From Pinguiococcus pyrenoidosus (taxonomy: Eukaryota; Sar; Pinguiophyceae; Pinguiochrysidales; Pinguiochrysidaceae): a stretch of DNA of 64,000 nucleotides. A program made the translations under genes and the position numbers. Location: assembly GCA_019677205.1 (NCBI GenBank), contig JAAMXY010000040.1:1-64000 (forward strand), read 5' to 3'. Below the pieces are notes generated by a model. That model ran no database searches and was not told the origin of the DNA. It saw only the letters and a program-made list of their open reading frames with translations. Shown piece by piece: positions 54,025-64,000 of the stretch (positions are counted from its first letter, which is position 1; every line of letters starts with the position of its first letter).

Positions 54025-54607
54025 ACCAGCGACGACTAGAGTCTGCAGGCAAGATCGGCTTTCGACGAAGAGCCCCCGCTTCGCAGCAGCAAAAAGCTAT
54101 TGATCAGTCAGCAACAGGACCGAACCGAGCCCGCTGTGCACCTCCTCTCTCATTACCGCGGAAGTTGCTATTCTCGCTCGCGGACAGTTGCGGCACGCCC
54201 ACTTGCTCCTGGTCCTGATCATCAGGGATACCCAGTGTCAATCACATCAATCTCGATGGCCCCAACCCTCCCTGACTCCCATCTTCTCAAACTCCTCCAA
54301 ACGCTCTTCATCGCTCTGTGCAAACAACAGAGACTTGCTCGGACTATCCCGGGTATCTCTCGACTTGCGGAATCGAGACGAAAGGACGCGGACGTAAAGG
54401 GGACTCGCTCATCTCTTTTCTCGATCCGAGCCCGCTGTAGCCAACACATCATACACGGTGAAAAGCTCCGGGCATCATTCCAAGCCTGTCGAGATCCGCC
54501 TTACACTCCGACTTCTTTCTCCTCTTGTGGATCTGCGTTGGGAATCGTTCATAGAAACCGAGACTTCCCGGATGAGTCCACAGTCGTTACGAAGGTCAAG
54601 TCGGCAT
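54025..54607. other. Intergenic between convergent EF-Tu and Cys-rich protein genes
   Basis: No supported gene. Frames on both strands are short and Ser/Arg-rich. Confidence 0.4.
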
Positions 54608-56725
54608 TCATGTGAACGCACCGTCATCGACGCAGACATCACAAAGGCGCTTGTCGTTGCGCTCGAGGCGCAGGTGCTGGCGTGGACCGCGTATGTACAT
54701 GAAGTTACAGTGCTTTGCCCAGCCGTAGATGTGAAAGCTTTCACTGCAGCAGTCACAAAGGATGCCCACGTTGTGCTTGGATGATTTCGCCTTCCGCACA
54801 ACAAACGTCCCCCTCTTCAACACCGGAGAGGTCCGCTCAGCGCTCTTACTCAAGTAGATGCGCTCTCCAAGGAATCTCCTCCTACGCGCGGCGCGCCACA
54901 TCTGCGTCAGTCGAGACCTTTGGGTCGATTCTAGAGACGGAAAACCTGCTCACCAAAACCGAGCCAGAACGCTCTTGGTGAGCGCTTTGTACTTCAGCTC
55001 GCCGTTGGGAAGAAGTTCTGGCTTCCTCGACTTCTTCTTCCGTACGACCTCTTCTCCGACCCCAACAACGACGTCGTGAGCCTTCTTCTCAGACGGAAAG
55101 AACACGAAAGCCGGTCTCGCGCCTTACTTTTTACATGGGGTGGCGTCCTCTCCTGCGGGACTGACGCGATCCGGCGCCGCTTGACACCACTGCCCGCAAT
55201 ACCCAGCGCGCTCGGAGGCGGTTCGGTCTGAGAAGTGCGGTTTGAAGCTGTTGGTGGCAAAGCTCATCGATTCGGAGAGCCCGGGTCGTTTGTCGTCGTT
55301 TCGACGTACCAAATTGGGCGGCTCAATGGCCGTCACCGCGTTTACGAACGCCTTCTGCATCGCTACCGCTGCCCCTTGGAGATTCTGCAGCGGGCTAGGA
55401 CTGGCGTGCGCGAAGCCCAGCCCCGATCCGGGAACGCCGCGGCCATTCATCGGCTGCATTCTCAGCATCGGCGTGGACGGTGACACCACCTCAAACGGCA
55501 TCATGGCCACCTTGTGATCCGGCTTGAAGTACGGGTCTCTGAGCGACTGCAGCGAATTGGGTCTCATGCTAAGGCGTCATCAACGTTTCGATCCGTGATT
55601 GCAGCGAGCGGCCTACCTGGCCAGTCGGTACCCATCTAAGGCCGGCTTGCCGAAGCCCATGAAACGAGTCCTCCGAAGAGGACGCCGCCGAGGTGGTCGA
55701 GGACGACGGGCTCAGGATGAGAGAGTCCGAGCGCTCTGCCGGACTGCGCGCCGGGTAGCCGGTGCTCTTCGCGCCGCAGAGGAGTCGAAGCATGTCATCT
55801 TCACGTTCAAGTCGTTCCCTTCACTAGCAGAAAGCGCGTACCTGATTGTCCGGCGTCGCGACGAAGCTCGGATAGCGAAGTGGTGCGGCGGCGCCGTACT
55901 CGTGCTCCAGCGGCGTCACGGGATACGCCGGACTCGCCACCGAGCTGAAGCGGCGGGGTGGCGTGGAGAGGCCGGTCTTGTCGCTGGCGTAGGGTGTCGC
56001 GTGGCTGTAGGGTGGGGCACCCAACGGGGTCAGCTGGTACGGCAGCGTCGAGGTTCCTGTGCAGTCGCTGCCCATCTGGGGTGCCATGGGGCGCGGAGCC
56101 GAGTCCATTTGTACGCCATTCACGAGGCCGCCGATTTCCACTAGGTTGTGCTGGGGGACGCTGGACTCCTGCGAGTGGGAGTGCGCATCCAAGTCGTTCG
56201 CCAGGAGGACTGTGGGCGACGCCATCGGCCGCGGCATCTCCATCCGGCACACCGGTGGCCTCCCAGGCGCTCCACTTGCGCTGAAGATGGGCACTGCCGG
56301 GGCAAAGCTTGGCTGTGGAAGACCCGACGTCGTCTGCGTAGAGGAACAGGAGGGCTTATCAGTCGAAGATCAGCGGAGCTCTAGTCTAGGTCGCGTTGAC
56401 CGGTCCACCGACTCGGATCTCGCTTTTTCTGCTTTGACCGCCTCTCCTAAGGGCGCATCAACTCGCCAGTCAACTCCCAGCTTGTTCTATCGGTGTGACC
56501 CCCGCGAGAGACTTCAACGCGGATTTCCGCTGGCTCGCTCCGCGCCGAAGGCGCGGAAGTGCAAGCACATCTCTGGAGACTGATCGCTTGCTGTGTCCAT
56601 TCTGTGATCTCTTTGCTTACCGGCAGCGTCATCATCATGGTCTCGCGGCCGTTCGGCGCCTGGTAGCCTAGCCAAGGCTGCATGGGGTCCACCTGCTGGA
56701 CAGTCGGTGCCGAATGCATCTGCAT
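54608..56725 (-). CDS. Multi-exon nuclear-type protein with C-terminal CxxC/His region
   Basis: Exons with good splice sites: 56725-56621, 56333-55842, 55766-55617 and 55546-about 55128, all phase 0. They code a Pro/Ser/Met-rich disordered region (MQPWLGYQAPNGRET, LPQPSFAPAVPIFSASG, LPYQLTPLGAPPYSHATP, SLRDPYFKPDHKVAMMPFE). One or two further exons (about 55100-54960 and 54901-54608) code KKSRKPELLPNGELKYKAL and then a compact block: KRGTFVVRKAKSSKHNVGILCDCC, FHIYGWAKHC, IRGPRQHLRLERN and LCDVC. The Cys-x-x-Cys pairs with a His and a conserved-looking W recall DNA- or TOPLESS-binding zinc modules in plant regulators, but I cannot place it in a family. Joining of the last exons is uncertain: a TGA separates two same-frame segments. 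Confidence 0.45.
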
Positions 56726-57901
56726 GCTGCTCCCAAATCAGCCGAAACCTGCTTCAGCGGGTAAGTCCGAAGATCATGAGCCGACGAGGACCTAGGGACA
56801 AAGCTTTCCACCGCCCCGCCATTGCCGCTGCCGCCGCAGCAGCTTGCTACCAGCGAGGCGTCTTATTCAAACTTCGCGAGCATTCGCGCGACATGTTGAG
56901 GCTCTCACGGCCGACCCAGGGCATTTTCCCACTGGCACACCTAGTCCGATCTTCGGCAAACTCACCTCTCCAAACAGGGCGGCGCGTGGCGTCGATGACG
57001 AATGCCAGAAAAAGCCGCTGGGATGTGATCAGTTCACTCAGCGCGTTGAGGCGCAACAGCGATGCTGGGCTGCATCTGCCCGTCGGTCGAAGGCGGACGA
57101 GACTTCTCCACTGCCGTGGACACTGGCCACCCTCATCCTTCGCCATACATCACCGTCGCCATATGGTAGGCCAGAACAGGAATCCGCCTCTGGTGCTGTA
57201 GCACTGTGGAGACATTTCCCGCGGAAATGGCCAGATAAGGTCCCCATAGGGCAGTAATGTGTCTCAGGGGGAGGTCTCTGGTGTAACCTATGGGAGGCGG
57301 CGCCGCCTGTCACTGATTGATGTTGATAGGCTCCAACCGATCTGCACACTGCGTTCAAACCCGGGAGGATGCTGTACGGCCGTGATTCGACGTGGCATCC
57401 TTCGTTCTCCAGCCAATGGACCGCGCTTGTTTCCCAAGCACGACGGGAGCGTCATGCCACCTGTAGACGATCAGGCCGCAAGATACCGCTGGTGGCTCCT
57501 TCCAAGCCCGTGCAACATGCGCGCTACCCCGGCAACGCGGCACGCCTGTCCTATGCCCGCATTCTGGTTAACTGCCGATCGGAGCTGCAACCGGTAGAAC
57601 TCTTTCGGTGGCTCCCATTCGCCAAGGTCTTCGCTTCGTACAAAGCGCGCCGAAGTTTGCGCGGGCTTTTTCGCGCTTATTTGCTACATACACTGCGGCA
57701 GGCCGCACCAGCCCCGGGCCCAGGGATCCGGGGCGGGGACGAGAGGAATGAAGGGCCATGATCAGTTCGGCCGCGGAGCGTTCTGACGTTCCCAAACCTT
57801 TCTGCGCCTGGGCGCACTCCTGTAAGAACGTGGCATTCAAAATGGGTGGCGCTCACCGGCCAGGGCCTCTGCTTGCTGCGAAGCTCAGGAAATAAGAGTC
57901 G
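56726..57901. promoter_or_regulatory. Divergent intergenic region
   Basis: About 1.2 kb between the Cys-rich protein and the methyltransferase. No exon or RNA gene is supported; short frames exist on both strands. An additional 5' exon of the Cys-rich protein could lie here. Confidence 0.35.
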
Positions 57902-58750
57902 ATGAACCCCGAGCATTCGTCGTCTTCCTCCTCAAGTCTTAAACTCCAGCCACCAAATGGGGCAGAGGCCAAGAAGCGCCGCGACGCTCTCCCACCCGAT
58001 TCTTGCGACTATGGCAGCACCAGCTTCTGGGACCGGCGGTATCTCAAGTCGGAGACTGGCTTCGAGTGGTACCATCCCTATCCGGCCCTCGCGACGCTCC
58101 TGGCGCATTACGTGAAGCGCGATGACATGATTCTCATCATGGGCTGTGGTGATTCGCCTTTGCCAGTCGATATGTACAACGACGGCTACAAGAAGATCGT
58201 GTGCGCTGACGTCTCGCGCGTCGTGATTGACCGCCAAAAGGAGAAGCACCAAGACCTGCCCATCCAGTGGTACGCAGTGAACATGATCGACTGCCTCTTC
58301 GAGGACCAGCAGTTCAACGTGGTGCTCGACAAAGCATGCCTCGACGCCATCTTCTGCCACGACCTGGGGGAACAGGCTCCAGCAAAAGCACTGCAAGAAG
58401 TGGATCGAATCCTCGTGCCGAACGGCCTGTACTTCCTCGTCTCTCGTGGCCTGCCGGAAGAGCGACTTGAGCTGCTTGAAGTGGACCGCCCGGAGGAAGA
58501 CGGCTATCTGGCATGGAAGGCAGACGTCCATGCCATCGTGAAGCCCAGCGTCGACCCGGCGCAGATGCCCGACTTTAAGGATCCAACGAATCTTTACTAC
58601 GTATATGCCTGCAAGAAGGACCCGACGATGCACAAGGAGAAGCAGAGGCAGCTCGCTCGAAAGCAGGCGGCCGCCACGGGAGCGCTCATAAAGAATCGAA
58701 GCCGAAGCCGGGGACGGGGGAGGCGAGGACGCGGGCGGCGTGCTGGATGA
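57902..58750 (+). CDS. METTL13/EEF1AKMT4-like class I methyltransferase
   Basis: Single exon, 282 aa. The N-terminal signature of this family is clear: DYGSTSFWDRRYLKSETGFEWYHPYPAL (family 'YG...+WD.RY......+EWY..Y..L'). The SAM loop reads ILIMGCGDSPLPVDMYNDGY, with VCADVSRVVIDRQKEK for the acidic strand 2. Motifs IQWYAVNMIDCLFEDQQFNVVLDKACLDAIFC and EVDRILVPNGLYFLVS follow. Family members methylate eEF1A lysines or N-termini. The C-terminal extension is basic and Arg/Gly/Ser-rich (RSRSRGRGRRGRGRRAG), possibly RNA- or ribosome-binding. The substrate is not known. Confidence 0.9.
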   Translation: MNPEHSSSSSSSLKLQPPNGAEAKKRRDALPPDSCDYGSTSFWDRRYLKSETGFEWYHPYPALATLLAHYVKRDDMILIMGCGDSPLPVDMYNDGYKKIVCADVSRVVIDRQKEKHQDLPIQWYAVNMIDCLFEDQQFNVVLDKACLDAIFCHDLGEQAPAKALQEVDRILVPNGLYFLVSRGLPEERLELLEVDRPEEDGYLAWKADVHAIVKPSVDPAQMPDFKDPTNLYYVYACKKDPTMHKEKQRQLARKQAAATGALIKNRSRSRGRGRRGRGRRAG

Positions 58751-59392
58751 AGATACACGTGAAGATGAAAAAGAAGGCTCTTGTGGCATCCACTGGTGCT
58801 GCTGTTCGGCGAGAGCGAGAGAGAGAGAGAGAGACAGAGAGACAGAGAGACAGAAAGACAGACAGAAAGGAAGGAGAAGATGAGGATTCTTGCTGTTGCA
58901 TAGACTCCCCCCTCCTCCGCAGACCCTCGACAGAGACGCGAAACTCGGGCACGTTTGAAAAGCGAAGACGCCGAAGCAATGCCTATTTGAACACGGCAGT
59001 AACACATCACTTCAGGCGGGAACACTAGTGGGCGACCGTGGCCATGCTGATGTCCTCAACATGACACTGGAGGTCTTCGCCTGAAGTAAGAGTGCCAAGG
59101 ACCTATGCAAGTGAAGGTTTGCAGCGCCGAAGCCGCCGACGTTATCGAGCGGACTGTCCCGGTCCACGCAAGATCTCAAGCTCTGTGACACCGAGCCAAT
59201 CACGGTCCTCGATTCTTCTTCACGCATCTGCCACACATGGCTACAGTAAGCAACATGGGCAGCACCGCTGCGTAGTATGGAGCGCTTCGGAGAGCCTCTT
59301 GGAACCTGGAACCTGGAACGCCGCTGGGGTTTTCGCAGAGGTGGTCTTGCCGCCGCCTTGGCGATGATCTTCCGCAAGGGTCAGGATGCAGA
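58751..59392. other. Intergenic with GA-rich microsatellite
   Basis: 58808-58880 is (GA)n passing into GACA-type repeats on the plus strand. No gene is supported in the rest; the following hypothetical gene's start lies at 59393. Confidence 0.5.
58808..58880 (+). repeat. (GA)n / (GACA)n microsatellite
   Basis: GAGAGCGAGAGAGAGAGAGA then units of GACAGAGA and GACAGAAA. It is located in the 3' flank of the METTL13-like gene. Confidence 0.85.
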
Positions 59393-60085
59393 ATGTCTCC
59401 AACGCAGGAAGTCATCAGTATCCTTCGCACAGTGGAGCAAGCCGGCTCCACTTACGCATTCCTCAAGGAAGCTGACCATGCGCAGCATGCTTTGCAGCAG
59501 GCTCTGGACAGCTCACCGCTACGAAGGGTTTGGTCCTCTTCAACCTCGTCGGGGAGGCACCAAGCCGCAGAGGATGTATTGCTGATGGACAGACGAAGAA
59601 GAAGTCTACGTCACTGCTCGGGCAGCGAAGACAAGGAAGCGAAGCAGAAGGTCCCAGCAGGACACTTGTCGGCCTCACAAACGGCGCCTATTCTAGGTGG
59701 AGATCAAAGCGAGCTTCTCGGTCGTTCATCGCAGATGCATTCCCAGAAGTCAGCTCCATTCCTGTCCTCCCAGGCACGCACACTTTTTCGTTGCGAAGGA
59801 GCGGCGACGCTGCCCATCTTCCGCCTGGTTGACGAAGCGGAGCGAACGAAGCTGGAAGGCTTGCCGCCTCCTGGTGAGGCCGAGCGGAAGAAGCTTCTAG
59901 AATGGGAGGCAAGGCTACTGAGGATCGATCCCGGCAAGTTTCGAGTCCCAGCTGCGCCGCGGTCACCTACAAAGCGAGGCTCGGCGGGATCGTCCGGTCT
60001 GTATGGCAACCTGCTTCAGGCGCGCCGGCATCGGAGATCACCGCTGGTCGAAGGAAAGGAGGAGAAGGATCATAGTCATAGATAG
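59393..60085 (+). CDS. Hypothetical protein, helical C-terminal part
   Basis: Open frame of 230 aa. The N-terminus is helical (MSPTQEVISILRTVEQAGST) and the middle Ser/Arg-rich. The C-terminal part looks genuinely coding: PIFRLVDEAERTKLEGLPPP and EAERKKLLEWEARLLRIDPGKFRVP. No domain is recognised. It lies 140 bp upstream of and on the same strand as the IQ/B-box gene, so it might be an upstream exon of that gene, although no phase-consistent junction was found. Confidence 0.5.
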   Translation: MSPTQEVISILRTVEQAGSTYAFLKEADHAQHALQQALDSSPLRRVWSSSTSSGRHQAAEDVLLMDRRRRSLRHCSGSEDKEAKQKVPAGHLSASQTAPILGGDQSELLGRSSQMHSQKSAPFLSSQARTLFRCEGAATLPIFRLVDEAERTKLEGLPPPGEAERKKLLEWEARLLRIDPGKFRVPAAPRSPTKRGSAGSSGLYGNLLQARRHRRSPLVEGKEEKDHSHR

Positions 60086-60224
60086 AAGGCCATAGACCCA
60101 TATGGGGAGTGGGCTCTGCGCCTCAAGGTTCAAAGCGAGTGCCGTACAGGCATGAAATCCGCTCCACCGCAATTCAACTTGCGTTGACGTCTCGTTGGCT
60201 CTGTCGAGAAGATCCGTGGCGGAG

Positions 60225-63200
60225 ATGGACAAGCAGCGTCAGGTGCCAAGCTTTCCTTTTGGGCTGCCAATGAGAATGAGTCCCTCGTTGAACGAGCGCA
60301 AGAGCGTGAAGAACAACATGTCCAGAAGCGACGAAAGACGAGATTGGCCTTGCGGCGTACCCTCTGCTTCATCGGAAACTTCAGGCAGCGGTCTTCATTC
60401 ACCGTGGCCAGACGCCGGCGGAATCAGAGCCGACACCAATACCAAGGCGAGAGAGTCTCGCCACAAAGGGGAACGGACTTGGCCAAAAAAAAAAAAAAAT
60501 CCAGGCGGGACGCCGGCCTCGTCCTCCGCGGAGGAGGCCATGGCGGAACGAGTTGCGTAGGTTGGTCCAGTGAGTGCGACAAGGAAGGGTTTTTCGGCAT
60601 CCAGCGGCAGTCGTCAGCAAAACGCCATGTCCAGTTCAGAGTTGTTTCTCCATCGCCATCATCACCCGTACGATCTTATGTGCTCCAACGGTCCGCTCTC
60701 TTCTCTCCACATGTCAGATTTTCGTGACATGATTGAGACGCACTCTGCTGGCGTCTCATTCCCTCAGCTCCGCTGTGCTACGGCCTACGGCTGCCACGGC
60801 GGGTATTCGGCGAGTCGCGAAACTCCTCACAAATACCAAGAATTGCTAGAAGAGCTGGATACCAGTATCCAAGTGGCGAGTACCCATCGAATCTCACCCG
60901 TCCAGAGTCCAAAGGAGACTTCGACGCCGAAGTGTTGCAACGCCTGCGGTGAAGTGCAGATGACTTCCGCACAGGAGCACTCTGTGCCGCTGAAGAAGCG
61001 CTTGGAGGAGGAGATGGCCTTTCTGGAAGCCAGAGAGATGCATCTGGCGCGCAGGCGCCAGACGCGGCGAGCCGCCATGGCCAAGGAGGGCTCTGCTCGC
61101 CGCATCCAGGGGGCCTTCAAGGCCTTCCGAATGCGTCAAGGGCGGCAGCTACTGGCTAGACTCTTCCGCAAGAGGTGTGCAACGACCATACAGAGGTGGT
61201 GGCGCCGCTATCTGCGCGCACTGGCGTTGCTGAGGGCTGCCAGAGCCTATCGCCGCGTCCAGCAACGACGAGCTGTGGCAGCATCGCGACTTCAAGCAGC
61301 CTTTCGCGGCTACGCCACACGCACGAGAGTGGAACAGCAGCTGGTGGAGCGAGCAGCGGCAAAGCATTTGCGGCGCCTGAAGAAACTGAAGTACGTGCAA
61401 CGGCGCCACCTCTGCATCTTCCGCCTGCGTCGCTTCTGGGCGGATCCGAGCGCCAAAGAGCTCGACGCCGACGTCGTCATCGACCTCCGGCTCCGCTGGC
61501 GCTTGCGACGCAAAAGACGAGATCAGAGCGCCCGCGTCATCCAGAGGGTCTTCCGCGGCTTTCGCGCTAGGAAGCGCATGGTTCGCCGCCGCGCCGAGGT
61601 TCGAGCGGCAAAGCGCACAAGAAGGCGTCGACGTCGCGAGAGAGCCGCGCGCACCGTGCAGCGATGCTTTCGGGGCTTCTTGGGCCGGCGCCAAGCGGCT
61701 GCGCTTCGGCGCTTCGCGCACGCGCAGCAGCTCCAGCGCGTCTGTCGCGGGTTCCTGGCGCGACGCCGCGCGTGGCGAGAGCGCGCTGAACGCCACGCTG
61801 CTGTCGCCATTCAAGCAATGGTTCGAGGCCATTTGGGACGCAAGGTGGCGCGAGAGCGCCGGCAAGACGTCGGGAGCTGGGGAAACCCGGCGCGCACGAT
61901 TCAGGCGTTGTGGCGCCGAGAGCTGGCGAAGCGGCGTGTGGAGCGGCGGCGACGAGACGAGAGGCGAGAGCGAGAGGGTGAGATTGCGGCGCAAGAGGTC
62001 GTGAAGATGCTGAAGGCTCGCGCGTCGGATCTTCTGGCACTCGAAAGTCTTCACGGCACCAAAGTGGGCGTCTTTGACATCATCTTCCGCAGCCACTGCG
62101 AACCGAAGAGTCGCGAGATGGACAGCCGCCGCTTCGCGCGTGGCGTCCTCTTGGAAGCCCCCGGTATCTACCGATCGCACTTCCGCAGCAACGACGCTGA
62201 CGTCATTTTCAGTCGGCATAAGAAAGGCCGCGCCGCCGGCGCTCTCGATCTCCGAGGATTCAAGGCTGCCATGCGACACGTGGCGCAAGAGCGCTTTCCC
62301 ACTCCACAGCCGCCAGCCTGGCGTCGCCACCACGGCGACGACGCACGCATCCTTCGGCTCCTGTACAACCACTTGCTACAGGCGCCAATTTGGGGAGACG
62401 CGGCGCGAGAAGCGCTGGCCGCCGACGCGGCTCAGGTGCTGAATGAGAGCGCCGCTCAGTTGCAAAAACTGTGTCGAGGCGCGCGCATGAGACGGCGGCG
62501 CCGAGGCATTGAAGAACAGGTCCACGAAGCGCAGGGCGAGCGCGAGAGAGCGAAAGCGGCGCTGCGGCTCCAAAGCGCCTGGCGTCGCCGTGCCGCATAT
62601 ACGGTAGCGCTACAGCGGGCGCAGCGCCGCTTTGACAAGTTCCTCGACCCGGTGTCGCGTCGGCCGTACTGGGCGCGAAAGGACACGGCGGACGTATCGT
62701 GGCGCAAGCCGTACATCTTTGGCGCCCGACATGACGTCCCCTTCACGCGGCATTCGCCCTTGCCCGGTATGGAGAATGTCTACGCTTGCGTGCACTGTCA
62801 GGACGGGATGGAGCGAGAAGTGGTGTGGCGCTGCAGTGACTGCCACGACGCCTTCTGCGACGCCTGCGACGCCGAGCTCCATGGTTGGGGACAGCGCCGT
62901 TCGCACCGGAGAGATGCCATCGAGCGCTGCTGCGAGTGTGACTTCCAGGTCGCGACGCGTGCGACCACGAGCGGTGCTCTCTTCTGCGATCACTGCGTCC
63001 AGAACGACACACGGAGGCAAAAGCGCATCGCGCGGTACATCGTGATGCCGTGCGGCGAGTGTGGCTTGTTCGCCGCGAGATGGCGCTGCGATGGCTGCGG
63101 CGGTGAGCTGTTCTGCAGCAAGTGCATGGCGGCGCTTCACAGTGGAGGAACTCGCAGGCATCATGCGGCGACGGCGCTCTCGTACTACACGCCGGACACG

Positions 63201-64000
63201 CACAAGCATGTCATCATGTCCAACACGCTGCAGAAACGGCGGGAGGAAAGAGTCGACGCGGAGCTTTGCGAGAGCGCTGTCGCACGTGAGGCGAGATTGC
63301 GCGACGCTGTGGTGACGATCCAAGCCTTCGTCCGAGGCCGGCAAGGGAGACGGCATGGGAAAGCATTCCTAAAATGCGAGCGCGCGAAGATCCGCGCGAT
63401 GTACAGACAGCGTAAGCACGACGACCTCACGCGAAGCCGGTGGCTCTACCGCGCGCGTGACTTGGTCGGCGCTGCGCCAGTCCTGCCCTCAGACACACGA
63501 GAGGAGCGGATCCTGAAAGCAATCCTCGCGTCCGGGCGGAAGGCGGCTCGCGCTGACATCAGTTCGAACCAGAGCTTCGTGCCCCAGACGGACCAGAAGA
63601 AGCACCCGAAGCGAGGCTTCGACATCGTGGAGTATGAAGATGATGAGCTTGTGGACCAGGCCCGTCTCGGCGGAGTCCGCCTTCCGGGCGTCATCACTCT
63701 GAAGCAAGGCGCTCTGCGGGGCGTCGTGAGCGTCGACGTAAGCGGCCACTTGAAGCCCGGAGACAGGATCCGTGTCTACGATACTCATTTCATCTGCAAA
63801 CGCCTCGATGGCCCCAAGGAGATCGTCGTGAATCGTCCGTGGTGGGATGGGGACTGCGACGATGCTCCGTACTACCGCATGTCTCGCCTGCGACTTCAGG
63901 GCTACTTGGACTTCGCTCTGGGGTCCATCCTCTTTGCCCCACTGGGGCAACTCGCGCTTCAGGGGCTGCTCCTCTCCGAGAGTCAGCTCGCGGCGCTTCT
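60225..64000 (+). CDS. IQ-motif / p25-alpha / WW / B-box multidomain protein, 3' truncated by the window
   Basis: Exons 60225-60556 and 60611-beyond 64000 are joined across a 54-bp intron (donor GC/GTAGGT, acceptor GGCAG) in phase 2; without it a frame from Met 60627 is open to the edge. More than 1230 codons. About seven IQ-like calmodulin-binding helices occur at 61095-61990 (ARVIQRVFRGFRARKRM, AVAIQAMVRGHLGRK and others). A p25-alpha/TPPP-like segment follows at about 62050-62290 (VGVFDIIFRSH ... DADVIFSRHKKGRAAGALDLRGF). A WW-like motif is at 62630-62725 (FLDPVSRRPYWARKDTADVSW). Two B-box-type zinc modules span 62775-63180 (CVHC..CSDCHDAFCDACDAELH..RRSH; CGEC..CDGCGGELFCSKCMAALH..RRHH). 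One more IQ is near 63315. The architecture suggests a calmodulin-regulated microtubule or axonemal scaffold. Confidence 0.85.
60557..60610 (+). other. 54-bp intron
   Basis: GTAGGT donor and GGCAG acceptor. It removes an in-frame TAG (60558-60560) and joins two frames in phase 2. At 54 bp it is among the shortest in this window. Confidence 0.6.

Noticed and set aside
61149-62372. 407-codon minus-strand open frame
   Set aside because: It lies exactly antisense to the Arg-rich IQ region of the multidomain protein; high GC and CGC/GCG codons keep the reverse frame open. The translation shows no domain.

Overview
This is a eukaryotic nuclear window. It is GC-rich and gene-dense, with GT-AG introns of roughly 50-310 bp. 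Its proteins are of eukaryote-only types: APH-1, Vps51, PSMD9, CIAPIN1, Ctf8, COA3, neuferricin, YVH1, a TALE homeodomain and a PH/inositol-5-phosphatase. Three proteins (an HU DNA-binding protein, a YchF GTPase and a CBS-type PLP enzyme) begin with a signal peptide followed by Phe at the predicted cleavage site. That is the bipartite plastid-import signature of algae with a complex red plastid. An IQ/p25-alpha/B-box protein hints at microtubule or axonemal structures. I infer a photosynthetic stramenopile or similar secondary-plastid alga; genus and species cannot be read from the sequence.

Layout. 1-4.8 kb is gene-poor, with two weak paralogous minus-strand exons and a 24-27 bp minisatellite. 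4.8-9.9 kb holds Ctf8 (+), a prolyl-4-hydroxylase-like oxygenase (-), neuferricin (+) and glutathione synthetase (-). 10.4-19.7 kb holds a YVH1/DUSP12 phosphatase (-), HU (+) and PH-5-phosphatase (-). 20.3-26.0 kb holds APH-1 (+), COA3-like (-), plastid YchF (+), a methyltransferase (-) and CIAPIN1/Dre2 (+). 26.4-36.8 kb holds a polyQ TALE homeobox gene (-), a degenerate RNB-family nuclease (+), a secreted two-repeat protein (-) and a disordered protein with a duplicated MTV-LK-LT motif (-). 38.2-47.9 kb holds a secreted beta-helix protein (+), a DUF3754/TMEM143-like membrane protein (-), an atypical SDR (+), PSMD9 (-) and Vps51 (+). 48.6-64.0 kb holds a CBS-type enzyme (-), mitochondrial EF-Tu (+), a Cys-rich nuclear-type protein (-), a METTL13-like methyltransferase (+), a hypothetical protein (+) and the IQ/p25-alpha/WW/B-box protein (+), which runs off the right edge.

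Neighbouring genes alternate strands almost strictly, with very short convergent 3' gaps (about 60-150 bp or overlapping). One divergent pair shares its start site: the ATGs of the oxygenase and of neuferricin overlap inside a CCATGG palindrome. Most genes are housekeeping functions of different pathways, so no operon-like logic is expected. Recurring themes are organelle targeting encoded by a separate first exon, stop-less introns whose length is a multiple of three, and very short (50-54 bp) introns.

I rebuilt exon-intron structures by hand from splice consensus, reading-frame phase and family similarity. Internal phases were checked arithmetically, but no transcript data or database searches were available.
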